From: Nocardioides albertanoniae
Lineage (GTDB): Bacteria; Actinomycetota; Actinomycetes; Propionibacteriales; Nocardioidaceae
DNA length: 64,000 nucleotides
Assembly: GCF_006716315.1 (NCBI RefSeq)
Contig: NZ_VFOV01000001.1
Coordinates: forward strand, 4,542,501-4,606,500
Direction: 5' to 3'
The number at the start of each line of letters is the position of its first letter. The first letter of the stretch is position 1. A program made the translations under genes and the position numbers. The notes below the pieces were generated by a model. The model saw only the letters and a list, made by a program, of their open reading frames with translations, searched no databases and had not been told where the DNA came from. Of this stretch, positions 32,117 through 43,138 are shown piece by piece.

Positions 32117-33055
32117 CTAGCTTGCGGCCTTCTTCTCGGCGTCGAGGGCGGCGGTGACCACGTCGAGGAGCGGCAGGCTCGCCAGCTCGTCGCGGCTCAC
32201 CCAACGTACGGCGTCGGTGGTGCCGTCCTGCTCGACCACCCGCGGCTCGGCATCCTCGGGAACCGTCGCCGCGAAGATGAGGTGCACGCCGTGGAACTCC
32301 TCGTGGCGACCGCTGGGCGCGGTGCCGACGACGTTGACGTCGTGCACGTCGAGCAGCTTGCCGGTCGCGCAGGTGAGGCCACACTCCTCGGCGACCTCGC
32401 GCACCAGCGCCTCCCGCGGGTGCTCACCGAAGTCGAGCCCGCCGCCCGGGAGGGTCCACGAGCCCGCGTGATAGCCGCGCGGCGAGATGCGGGTCAGCAG
32501 GATCGCGTCGTCGGACGCCCGCGTGATGAACGCGTACGCCGCCAGCCGCTGCATCCGCGCCGGCCGGTGCATGTCGAGGGCATCGGTGACCAGCGGAGAC
32601 GTCGGGATCTCACCGCTCGTCACGGCTGCGAGCGGGAGCCAGGCCGCCTCCGCGGTCGAGCCGTCGACCTCCATCGTCTGCGGCTCCGGGGCGTCGTGAG
32701 GCACCCAGCCGTCGTAGACGATGCGGATGGCATGGGAGTTGACCCGCCGGCCCAGCCGCCAGGCCTTGGCCTGGTGCACCGACTGCACCCGCGCCTCGGT
32801 GCCGACCTCGACCGGCACTCCGGCCTCTTCGTAGACCTCGCGCACCACCGCGTCACGCGGGTCCTCGCCGTGGTCGATCCCGCCGCCGGGCAGCGTCCAG
32901 CGCTCCTCGGGCGTCACCTTCTCCGAGAGCCGGCTGAGCAGGATCTCGGGCTCCTCGCCCGCGCCGGCGCGGATGATGACGGCATAGGCCCCCACCCGCT
33001 GCACCTGCGGAAGCTTGCGTCGCCGCCCGCCGCGGCCCCGATTGCGCCCGGCCAT
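32117..33055 (-). CDS. Protein with two complete Nudix domains
   Basis: 312 residues. Both halves carry a full Nudix box GX5EX7REUXEEXGU: GGGIDHGEDPRDAVVREVYE followed by EAGV (about 57-80), and GGGLDFGEHPREALVREVAE followed by ECGL (about 200-223). Each also has its WTLPGGG lead-in. A basic N-terminus (RNRGRGGRRRK) precedes them. The family hydrolyses nucleoside diphosphates linked to another moiety; the substrate is unknown. ATG 33055 overlaps the stop of the reductase by one base (TGATG). Confidence 0.88.
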   Translation of the reverse strand: MAGRNRGRGGRRRKLPQVQRVGAYAVIIRAGAGEEPEILLSRLSEKVTPEERWTLPGGGIDHGEDPRDAVVREVYEEAGVPVEVGTEARVQSVHQAKAWRLGRRVNSHAIRIVYDGWVPHDAPEPQTMEVDGSTAEAAWLPLAAVTSGEIPTSPLVTDALDMHRPARMQRLAAYAFITRASDDAILLTRISPRGYHAGSWTLPGGGLDFGEHPREALVREVAEECGLTCATGKLLDVHDVNVVGTAPSGRHEEFHGVHLIFAATVPEDAEPRVVEQDGTTDAVRWVSRDELASLPLLDVVTAALDAEKKAAS

Positions 33056-34302
33056 CAGCTGAACGGGGGACGGGAGTCGATGGCCAACGAACGGCGGCCG
33101 GCCCAGCGCCAGACCTTGGCGGCCCGGTCACGGTCGTCGTCGGTGACCAGGTTGCCCATCCACCGCAGCGCCAGCGTCATCAGCCAGTCGGAGCGCATCC
33201 CCGCAGGTCCGAGCGTGGAGACGAGCTTGGGTCGGGTGGCGATCTCGGCCAGGCGGCGGGCCACGGAGAACGCCTCGCCGTAGTGCTCACGCAGCGTCGC
33301 CGGCCATGCGGTGGCCAGGTCCTCACCGGCGACGATGGCGTCGGCGACCAGTCGCCCGGTCTCGAGGCCGTAGTCGATGCCTTCGCCGTTGAGCGGGTTG
33401 ACGCATCCGGCGGCGTCACCGATCAGCGCCCAGTTGGCGCCCGCGACGCCCGAGACCGCGCCACCCATCGGCAGCAGCGCAGACTTCTCCGCGCGCAGCT
33501 CGCCCCGGAGGCCGAACTCGTCGCGGCACAACGAGGTGTAGTGCCTCATCAGGGGTTTGATCGCCACGTCAGCCGGTCGCTTGGAGGTGGCCAACGCGCC
33601 TGCACCGATGTTCACCTCCCCCGATCCCAGCGGGAAGATCCAGCCGTAGCCGGGCAGCGCCTGGCCGGACTCGTCACGCAGCTCGAGGTGGGAGGAGATC
33701 CACTCGTCGTCGGCCTGGTCGGAGTCGATGTAGGCCCGTCCCGCGACGCCGTAGACGGTGTCGCGATGCCACTCGCGACCGAGCACCTTGCCGAGCGGGG
33801 AGCGCACCCCGTCGGCCACGACGACCGACCGGCACGCGACCTCGACCCGCTCGTCGTCGCGGCCGGTCGCGAAGACCACTGCCGCGATCCTGTCGCCGTC
33901 ACGGCGCACGTCGACAGCGCGCACGCCGTCGACGGCGGTCGCGCCCGACTTGATCGCCACGGTGCGCAGGTGGTCGTCGAGCTCGGTGCGCGGCACCGCC
34001 GAACCCCAGTCGGGCAGGCTGCCGCCCGGCCAGGGCAGGTGCAGCGTCTGACCGAACCCGTGCGCGCGCAGCCCCTTCGAGACGGGATGGGCACGCAGCC
34101 AGTCCTCCAGGCCGAGCCGGACGAGCTCGTGGATCGCGCGCGGGGTCAGGCCGTCTCCGCAGGTCTTGTCGCGCGGGAAGAGCGCCGCATCGGTCAGCAC
34201 GACGTCGACCCCGGCGCGTGCCAGCCAGGCCGCCGCCGCCGAGCCCGCGGGCCCGGCGCCCACGACGAGCACGTCAGCTGAGTGCGGAAGGGACGAGGTC
34301 AT
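33055..34302 (-). CDS. Geranylgeranyl reductase family FAD-dependent oxidoreductase
   Basis: 415 residues. FAD-binding motif VLVVGAGPAGSAAAAWLARAG (about 10-30), PRDKTCGDGLTPRA, and the second dinucleotide loop ALIGDAAGCVNPLNGEGIDYG. Family members reduce double bonds of isoprenoid chains; in actinobacteria MenJ (Rv0561c) saturates one menaquinone isoprene, and that is the most likely type of role. Sequence upstream of ATG 34302 does not fit the family. Divergent from the FecCD importer, with the 25-bp palindrome between them. Confidence 0.85.
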   Translation of the reverse strand: MTSSLPHSADVLVVGAGPAGSAAAAWLARAGVDVVLTDAALFPRDKTCGDGLTPRAIHELVRLGLEDWLRAHPVSKGLRAHGFGQTLHLPWPGGSLPDWGSAVPRTELDDHLRTVAIKSGATAVDGVRAVDVRRDGDRIAAVVFATGRDDERVEVACRSVVVADGVRSPLGKVLGREWHRDTVYGVAGRAYIDSDQADDEWISSHLELRDESGQALPGYGWIFPLGSGEVNIGAGALATSKRPADVAIKPLMRHYTSLCRDEFGLRGELRAEKSALLPMGGAVSGVAGANWALIGDAAGCVNPLNGEGIDYGLETGRLVADAIVAGEDLATAWPATLREHYGEAFSVARRLAEIATRPKLVSTLGPAGMRSDWLMTLALRWMGNLVTDDDRDRAAKVWRWAGRRSLAIDSRPPFS

Positions 34303-34375
34303 GCTGCTTATCTTCCCAGAACGCACCAGCGCTCGATCCAGAACCCTCACCATCGGCCGGATCGGCGCCTGATAC

Positions 34376-34400
34376 CTTGTTGCAAGATATTTGCAACAAG
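34376..34400. promoter_or_regulatory. 25-bp perfect inverted repeat, candidate operator
   Basis: CTTGTTGCAA (34376-34385), five-base centre GATAT, TTGCAACAAG (34391-34400). It is in the 126-bp gap between the divergent reductase and FecCD genes, 28 bp before the importer start. It does not match the common DtxR, Fur or Zur boxes as I know them. The regulator is unknown. Confidence 0.7.
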
Positions 34401-34428
34401 CACCCGCTGCACCTCGGAAGGGCCCCAC

Positions 34429-35487
34429 GTGCACGACCCCCTCGGTGTGCGTCGCCGTCGCCGGCGCGCCGCGATCTGGCTGGCCGCACTCACCGCGACC
34501 ACCGCGATCACCATCGTCGTCGCGGTCGGGCTCGGCGCCGCGTACGTCACGCCGGCGACGGTCGCCCAGATCCTCGGGCACCATCTTCTCGGGCTCCCGG
34601 AGACCGGCTGGGAGGCGACCGCGGAGGCGATCGTGTGGAAGGTACGCCTCCCCCGCGTGCTCCTCGGCGGCCTGGTCGGAGCGGGCCTGGCCGTCACCGG
34701 CATGGCCCTGCAGGCGATGGTGCGCAACATGCTCGCCGACCCCTACCTGCTCGGGATCAACTCCGGCGCCTCCAGCGGCGCCGCCGCGGCGATCCTCTTC
34801 GGCGCGGGCACCGGCCTCGGGACGTACGCCCTGCCGGGCTCCGCGTTCCTCGGCGCTCTCGCCGCATCCTTCCTGGTCTTCGCCCTCGCGCGCAGCGGCG
34901 GCAGGGTCACCTCGTTGCGGCTGCTGCTCTCCGGCGTCGCGGTCGGCTACCTGCTCTACGGCCTCACCAGCTTCTTGATCTTCGCCTCCGGGTCGGCCGA
35001 GGGCGCGCGCTCGGTGATGTTCTGGCTGCTCGGCTCGCTCGGCCTGGCGCAGTGGGACGGCCTGCTCGCGGTCGTCGCCATCGGGGTGCTCGCCACCACC
35101 GTGCTGCTGACCCTGTGCGGGCGCGGCCTGGACGCACTCGCGATCGGCGACGAGACCGCCCACACCCTCGGCATCTCCCCCGACCGGTTCCGCACGCTGC
35201 TCCTGGTCATGGTGGCGTTGGCCGTCGGCCTCGTGGTCTCGGCCGCGGGCAGCATCGGGTTCGTCGGCCTCGTCGTGCCCCACCTCGCCCGCCGTGCCGT
35301 CGGCGCCGCCCACGTGGCCGCCGTCCCGGCGGCGGCGTTGATGGGCGCCATCCTGCTGATCTGGGCCGACGTGGTCGCCCGCGTCCTCCTCCAGCCGCAG
35401 GAGATCCCCATCGGGATCGTCACGGCGCTGCTCGGCGCCCCCTTCCTCATCGTCCTCATCCGGCGCTTCTCGGCGCGCGCCGCCTGA
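34429..35487 (+). CDS. FecCD-type ABC importer permease
   Basis: 352 residues with about ten membrane segments. Family features: RLPRVLLGGLVGAGLAVTGMALQAMVRNMLADPYLLG near residue 70 and, near the C-terminus, SIGFVGLVVPHLARR. Imports iron-siderophore, heme, cobalamin or a related metal chelate, working as a homodimer. GTG 34429 has GGAAGGG upstream. First gene of a three-gene operon (permease, binding protein, ATPase). Confidence 0.9.
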   Translation: MHDPLGVRRRRRRAAIWLAALTATTAITIVVAVGLGAAYVTPATVAQILGHHLLGLPETGWEATAEAIVWKVRLPRVLLGGLVGAGLAVTGMALQAMVRNMLADPYLLGINSGASSGAAAAILFGAGTGLGTYALPGSAFLGALAASFLVFALARSGGRVTSLRLLLSGVAVGYLLYGLTSFLIFASGSAEGARSVMFWLLGSLGLAQWDGLLAVVAIGVLATTVLLTLCGRGLDALAIGDETAHTLGISPDRFRTLLLVMVALAVGLVVSAAGSIGFVGLVVPHLARRAVGAAHVAAVPAAALMGAILLIWADVVARVLLQPQEIPIGIVTALLGAPFLIVLIRRFSARAA

Positions 35488-35509
35488 CCTCGACCCCAAG
35501 GACCACCCC

Positions 35510-36517
35510 ATGACCCGCCTCACGACCACCGCCGTGATCCGCCCTACCTTCATCCGCCGGGCCATCGCCCCGGCCGCCCTGCTGCTGGCCACGACCACGG
35601 CGTGCGGCACCGGCTCCGCAGCCGAGCACACCGGCGCCGAAGGGTTCCCGCTGACGACGAAGAACTGCGGGGCGGAAGTCACCATCGATGCCCCTCCGGA
35701 GCGCGTCGTGATGTTGAAGAGCTCGGCGGTGCCCTACCTGCACACCCTCGGCGTGATGGACCGCGTCGTCGCCCGCGCCGGCGACTATCCCGCCGACTAC
35801 TACGACACCAAGACCCGGGCCGAGCTCGATGACATCCCGCTCCTCACCGACGAGATGGACACCAGCGGCCACCTGCAGATCTCCAAAGAGGTCGTCATCG
35901 GCGAGGAGCCCGATCTGGTGCTCGGCGAGGTCGACAACCTCTCCCGCGCCACCCTCGACGCCGTCGACATCGACCTCCTCGAGGAGCCCACGATGTGCCC
36001 CGACGGCGTCGACGACCCCGGCTTCGACGACGTCTACTCCCAGCTGGAGGCCTACGGCAAGGTCTTCGACAAGCAGGACGTGGCCGACAAGGCCATCGCT
36101 GACCTGCGCAAACGCGTCACCACACTCGAGAAGGAGCAGGTCGGCGAGGGGCGTACGGCCGCGGTGCTCTATCCGACCGTCGGAGGCGGCGTGACCTATG
36201 CCTACGGCACCAGGTCGATGGCCCACCCGCAGCTGGAGGCAGCCGGTTTCGACGACGTGTTCGCCGACGTCGACGAGCGGGTCTTCGAGGTCTCGACCGA
36301 AGACCTGCTCGAGCGCGACCCCGACGTGCTCATCCTGCTCCACAACGCCGGCGACCCGAAGGACGTCGAGAAGGCGATCACCCAGCTGCCCGGGGCCGAG
36401 GATCTCACCGCGGTCAGGAACGGCGACGTGATGGCGCAGCTGTTCAACTTCACCGAGCCGCCCTCGGCGCTCTCGGTCGACGGCCTGGAGCGGATCAACG
36501 ACAGGTTCGGCCAATGA
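35510..36517 (+). CDS. Periplasmic binding lipoprotein of the FecCD importer
   Basis: 335 residues. Lipoprotein signal peptide with cleavage before Cys32 (LLLATTTAC). Type III (TroA/FepB-like) binding fold: VTIDAPPERVVMLKSSAVPYLHTLG, EEPDLVLGEVDNLS, then a long helix and LLERDPDVLILLHNAGDP. The ligand is not evident; the fold takes siderophores, heme, cobalamin or free metals. Last four bases overlap the ATPase gene (ATGA). Confidence 0.88.
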   Translation: MTRLTTTAVIRPTFIRRAIAPAALLLATTTACGTGSAAEHTGAEGFPLTTKNCGAEVTIDAPPERVVMLKSSAVPYLHTLGVMDRVVARAGDYPADYYDTKTRAELDDIPLLTDEMDTSGHLQISKEVVIGEEPDLVLGEVDNLSRATLDAVDIDLLEEPTMCPDGVDDPGFDDVYSQLEAYGKVFDKQDVADKAIADLRKRVTTLEKEQVGEGRTAAVLYPTVGGGVTYAYGTRSMAHPQLEAAGFDDVFADVDERVFEVSTEDLLERDPDVLILLHNAGDPKDVEKAITQLPGAEDLTAVRNGDVMAQLFNFTEPPSALSVDGLERINDRFGQ

Positions 36518-37374
36518 TCGAGGCAGAGGGGCTCAGCTGGTCCTACGCCGCCACCCCGATCCTCGAGGACGTCGCCGTCGACTCCCAGGATGGCCGGGTG
36601 CTGGGCCTGATCGGCCCGAACGGGAGCGGCAAGACCACCCTGCTGCGGCTGCTCTACGGCGCCCTCCGCGGCCGCGGCACCGTCCGGATCGACGGCGACG
36701 ATCTCCCGCGGCTGCCGGCCAAGGAGGTCGCCCGCCGCCTGGCGGTCGTCGTCCAGGAGTCCGGCACAGACACGACGCTGACCGCCGGCGAGATGGTCCT
36801 CCTGGGACGTACGCCGCATCTGTCCTCCTTCGCGAGGGCCGGTGAGCACGACCTGGAGATCGCCGCGGACTGCCTGGCGCGGGTCGGCGGCAGCCACCTG
36901 GGTCCGCGTTCGTTCGGCAGCCTCTCCGGTGGGGAGAGACAGCGGGTGCTCATCGCTCGGGCGCTGGCGCAGGAGGCGACCCATCTGCTCCTCGACGAGC
37001 CGACCAACCACCTCGACATCCGCTATCAGCACGAGATCCTGTCGCTGGTGCGCGCGCTGGGCACGACCTCGATCGTGGTGCTCCACGACCTCAACCTGGC
37101 GGCCCGCTACTGCGACGACCTGATCCTGCTCGACCAGCGCAAGGTCGCCGCCCGGGGCACCGTCGACGAGGTGCTCCGTGCCGAGATCCTCGAGCCGGTC
37201 TACGACATCGGCATCGAGCGGCTCGAGCTGCGCGGGGAGATCCACCTCCTCTTCCGCCCGGCGCCCCCGGATCAGATCTCGGGGTCGGCCTCGACCCTGG
37301 TCTCCGGCGCGGCCTCGTCCTCCGGGTCGACCCCGGGCAGGTGTGCCTCCCAGACCTCCACGTCCATCACGTAG
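36514..37374 (+). CDS. ATPase of the FecCD importer
   Basis: 286 residues. Walker A GPNGSGKTTLLRLL, Q-loop VVVQESG, signature LSGGERQRVLIARAL, Walker B HLLLDEPTNHLD, switch His in VVLHDLNLAARYC. The canonical domain ends near residue 250; the last 36 residues (from about APPDQISGSAS) are Ser/Gly-rich and are read on the strand opposite the end of the next gene, giving a 103-bp convergent overlap. Confidence 0.9.
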   Translation: MIEAEGLSWSYAATPILEDVAVDSQDGRVLGLIGPNGSGKTTLLRLLYGALRGRGTVRIDGDDLPRLPAKEVARRLAVVVQESGTDTTLTAGEMVLLGRTPHLSSFARAGEHDLEIAADCLARVGGSHLGPRSFGSLSGGERQRVLIARALAQEATHLLLDEPTNHLDIRYQHEILSLVRALGTTSIVVLHDLNLAARYCDDLILLDQRKVAARGTVDEVLRAEILEPVYDIGIERLELRGEIHLLFRPAPPDQISGSASTLVSGAASSSGSTPGRCASQTSTSIT

Positions 37375-37757
37375 AGCCGCAGCGACGCGTCACCACGCAG
37401 CTCTTGGGGCTCGAATGCCCGTGCCGTCCCGACCAAGCGACGAAACGCCACTTGGCAGCGCTTCTCGAGCTCGAAGTCGGGCACCTGGCGGGCCATCCCG
37501 GTGACGTAGGCGGCGCTCGCCCCGGAGCCGGGCGGCACCGAGGAGTCGAAGATGACCCCGGCGACCCGTGAGTCGCGCACGATGTTGCGGGAGTGCTGGG
37601 AGTCTGACGCCGAGACCCAGTAGAGGTCTCGGTAGCCGTCGTGGGAGAAGTAGACCGGCGACGTCCGCGCTCGGCCGTCCGGGTCGGATGTCGCCAGCAC
37701 GAGGTAGGCGACGCTGTCCACGATCCCGCGGACGTGTTTGTCCAGGTCAGCAGCCAT
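37272..37757 (-). CDS. Pyridoxamine 5'-phosphate oxidase-fold (FMN/F420-type) protein
   Basis: 161 residues with the split-barrel flavin fold: YLVLATSDPDGRARTSPVYFSHDG, DLYWVSASDSQHSRNI, VAGVIFDSSVPPG. Small actinobacterial members bind FMN or F420 and reduce or sequester flavins and heme; the exact activity is unknown. Its acidic C-terminus (DPEDEAAPETRVEADPEI) overlaps the end of the convergent ABC ATPase gene. Confidence 0.8.
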   Translation of the reverse strand: MAADLDKHVRGIVDSVAYLVLATSDPDGRARTSPVYFSHDGYRDLYWVSASDSQHSRNIVRDSRVAGVIFDSSVPPGSGASAAYVTGMARQVPDFELEKRCQVAFRRLVGTARAFEPQELRGDASLRLYVMDVEVWEAHLPGVDPEDEAAPETRVEADPEI

Positions 37758-37822
37758 ACCTCGGACACTAGGTCATTTCACGGCAGACGGCCCTGCCATT
37801 CCTCGAAGAGCCCAGGAGCGGC

Positions 37823-38491
37823 TCAGTGGAACGCCTTGTGCGAGAGCAGCGAGACCTTCTTGCTCGCACAGCCCGTGGTCTTGTGCGCCACGAACTGGGA
37901 GTCGTAGGAGTCGGGCACGTAGACCCGGAAACCGTCGACCTTCGTCGGCTTGCAGGTCGACGACGGATAGTTGGCGGCGGTGCCCTCGGAGATCGCGCTG
38001 ACCGCCACCTGGCCGGGCTTCATGATGACCTTGCGCCACGAGCCCTCACGCGTCGCAGGCTTCCCGACCTGGTCGCCGTCGCCGCCGCCCACGTAGGAGA
38101 GCCCACCGAACCCGGCCAGCGCGCAGGCGTGGTCGGAGACGTTGGTCAGCGTGATCTCACCGAAGCGGGAGCCCGCGCCGGCGTCGGTGCTGCGATAGCC
38201 CGCCTTCAGGTCGGGATCGGTGCACTTCGGCGTCACCGGGTCGGCGGCCGCCGGCTTTGACGCTGCCTTGGACGAAGAAGAGGGTGACTCAGTCCCCACC
38301 GGTGATCCCCCCGTGGCCGCCGGTGAGGACTGAGTCGAGGACGATGGTGCGCTGGTTGCGTCGGTGGGATCAGCGGTCTCCGACGCAGGCTGTGACGCGT
38401 CAACAGCCCCGTCCGTCGTCGACCCGCACCCCCCTAGCGCAAGAGCACAGAGGATCCCGGTGCCGACCACCAGCAGCCGTACGTGTCGCAT
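37823..38491 (-). CDS. DUF4232 lipoprotein
   Basis: 222 residues. Lipobox LALGGC sets the acyl-Cys near residue 21; a long Ser/Thr/Ala-rich linker follows (about 22-80), then the DUF4232 beta domain with CTDPDLKAGY, ITLTNVSDHACALAGFGGLSYVG and, later, KVDGFRVYVPDS. Four Cys in the domain could form disulfides. It is held at the outer face of the membrane. Function unknown. ATG 38491 is preferred over an upstream start that would precede the signal peptide. Confidence 0.82.
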   Translation of the reverse strand: MRHVRLLVVGTGILCALALGGCGSTTDGAVDASQPASETADPTDATSAPSSSTQSSPAATGGSPVGTESPSSSSKAASKPAAADPVTPKCTDPDLKAGYRSTDAGAGSRFGEITLTNVSDHACALAGFGGLSYVGGGDGDQVGKPATREGSWRKVIMKPGQVAVSAISEGTAANYPSSTCKPTKVDGFRVYVPDSYDSQFVAHKTTGCASKKVSLLSHKAFH

Positions 38492-38631
38492 CTTCGCTCC
38501 TCCGAGTAGCAGATGAAGTGCTGACAACCATCGTCCATCCGTGAGACGCGCAGCGCGACCGCTTCGTTGCACCCGATCTCAGAAAGTTTTCACCCGTGGT
38601 GATCCAGGCCCGCAGGAGTACGTTGGGCGCC

Positions 38632-39090
38632 ATGCCGCTCCCCATCGGTGCCACCGCACCCGACTTCACGCTGCCGTCCCAGGACGGCACGCCCGTCACT
38701 CTCTCGACCCTGCTGGCCGACGGGCCCGTGGTCGTCTTCTTCTACCCCGCTGCCGAGACCACCGTGTGCACGAAGGAGGCCTGTCACTTCCGCAACCTCG
38801 CATCCGAGTTCGCGGAGGTGGGAGCCCAACGGATCGGGATCAGCAAGGACAGCGTCGAGAAGCAGGCCGGCTTCGCCAGCCACCACGACCTCGACTACCC
38901 GGTGCTCTCCGACCCGGCGGGCTCGGCGGCCAAGCTGTTCGGCGTGAAGCCGTCGCTGCTCGGGCGCTTCGGTCCGCTGCAGCGTACGACCTTCGCGATC
39001 GGGACCGACGGCACCATCAAGGCCGTGGTCGAGGGCATGCTCAAGGCCGAGATCCATGCCGACGAGGCCCTGGCCGCCCTCAAGGCCTGA
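38632..39090 (+). CDS. bcp: Thioredoxin-dependent peroxiredoxin, Bcp/PrxQ type
   Basis: Reduces hydrogen peroxide and lipid peroxides. 152 residues: PDFTLPSQDG, VVFFYPAAETTVCTKEACHFR with peroxidatic Cys and a resolving Cys five residues on (C-X4-C, typical of the alpha-type PrxQ), ISKDSVEKQAGF, YPVLSDPAGS and the C-terminal RTTFAIGTDGTI. The usual T in PxxxTxxC is present. ATG 38632 is seven bases after a TACGTT box, so the transcript may be leaderless; AGGAG is too far upstream. Confidence 0.9.
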   Translation: MPLPIGATAPDFTLPSQDGTPVTLSTLLADGPVVVFFYPAAETTVCTKEACHFRNLASEFAEVGAQRIGISKDSVEKQAGFASHHDLDYPVLSDPAGSAAKLFGVKPSLLGRFGPLQRTTFAIGTDGTIKAVVEGMLKAEIHADEALAALKA

Positions 39091-39114
39091 CACCCTGACC
39101 CACCAACGAACGAA

Positions 39115-39142
39115 GGCCCCGTCTCCTGAGGGAGACGGGGCC
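39115..39142. terminator. Bidirectional terminator bcp / rpoC
   Basis: GGCCCCGTCTCC and GGAGACGGGGCC form a perfect 12-bp stem with TGAG loop, between the convergent bcp and rpoC genes, 14 bp after the rpoC stop. Confidence 0.88.
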
Positions 39143-39155
39143 AACGCATGACTAC

Positions 39156-43034
<3,879 letters not shown>

Positions 43035-43080
43035 GGTGGCTTCCAGTTCCTTCGTTAGTTCTTGGAAAGTTCGTAAGGAC

Positions 43081-43138
43081 TGATCTGAGGGGTGGCATCC
43101 GGGCATCACGCCCGGATGCCACCCGGGGATTCAGATCA
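43081..43138 (-). other. Stem-loop in the rpoB-rpoC gap
   Basis: 43091-43104 and 43110-43123 form a perfect 14-bp stem (GGTGGCATCCGGGC) with a five-base loop. TGATCTGA (43081-43088) and TCAGATCA (43131-43138) flank it and can extend the structure, partly inside the rpoB stop. It occupies the space between the two largest polymerase genes, which are normally read through. Confidence 0.8.

Noticed and set aside
34302..35685. Extension of the geranylgeranyl reductase reading frame to 876 codons
   Set aside because: The frame is open upstream of ATG 34302 but runs antisense to the FecCD permease and its codons show no family similarity.
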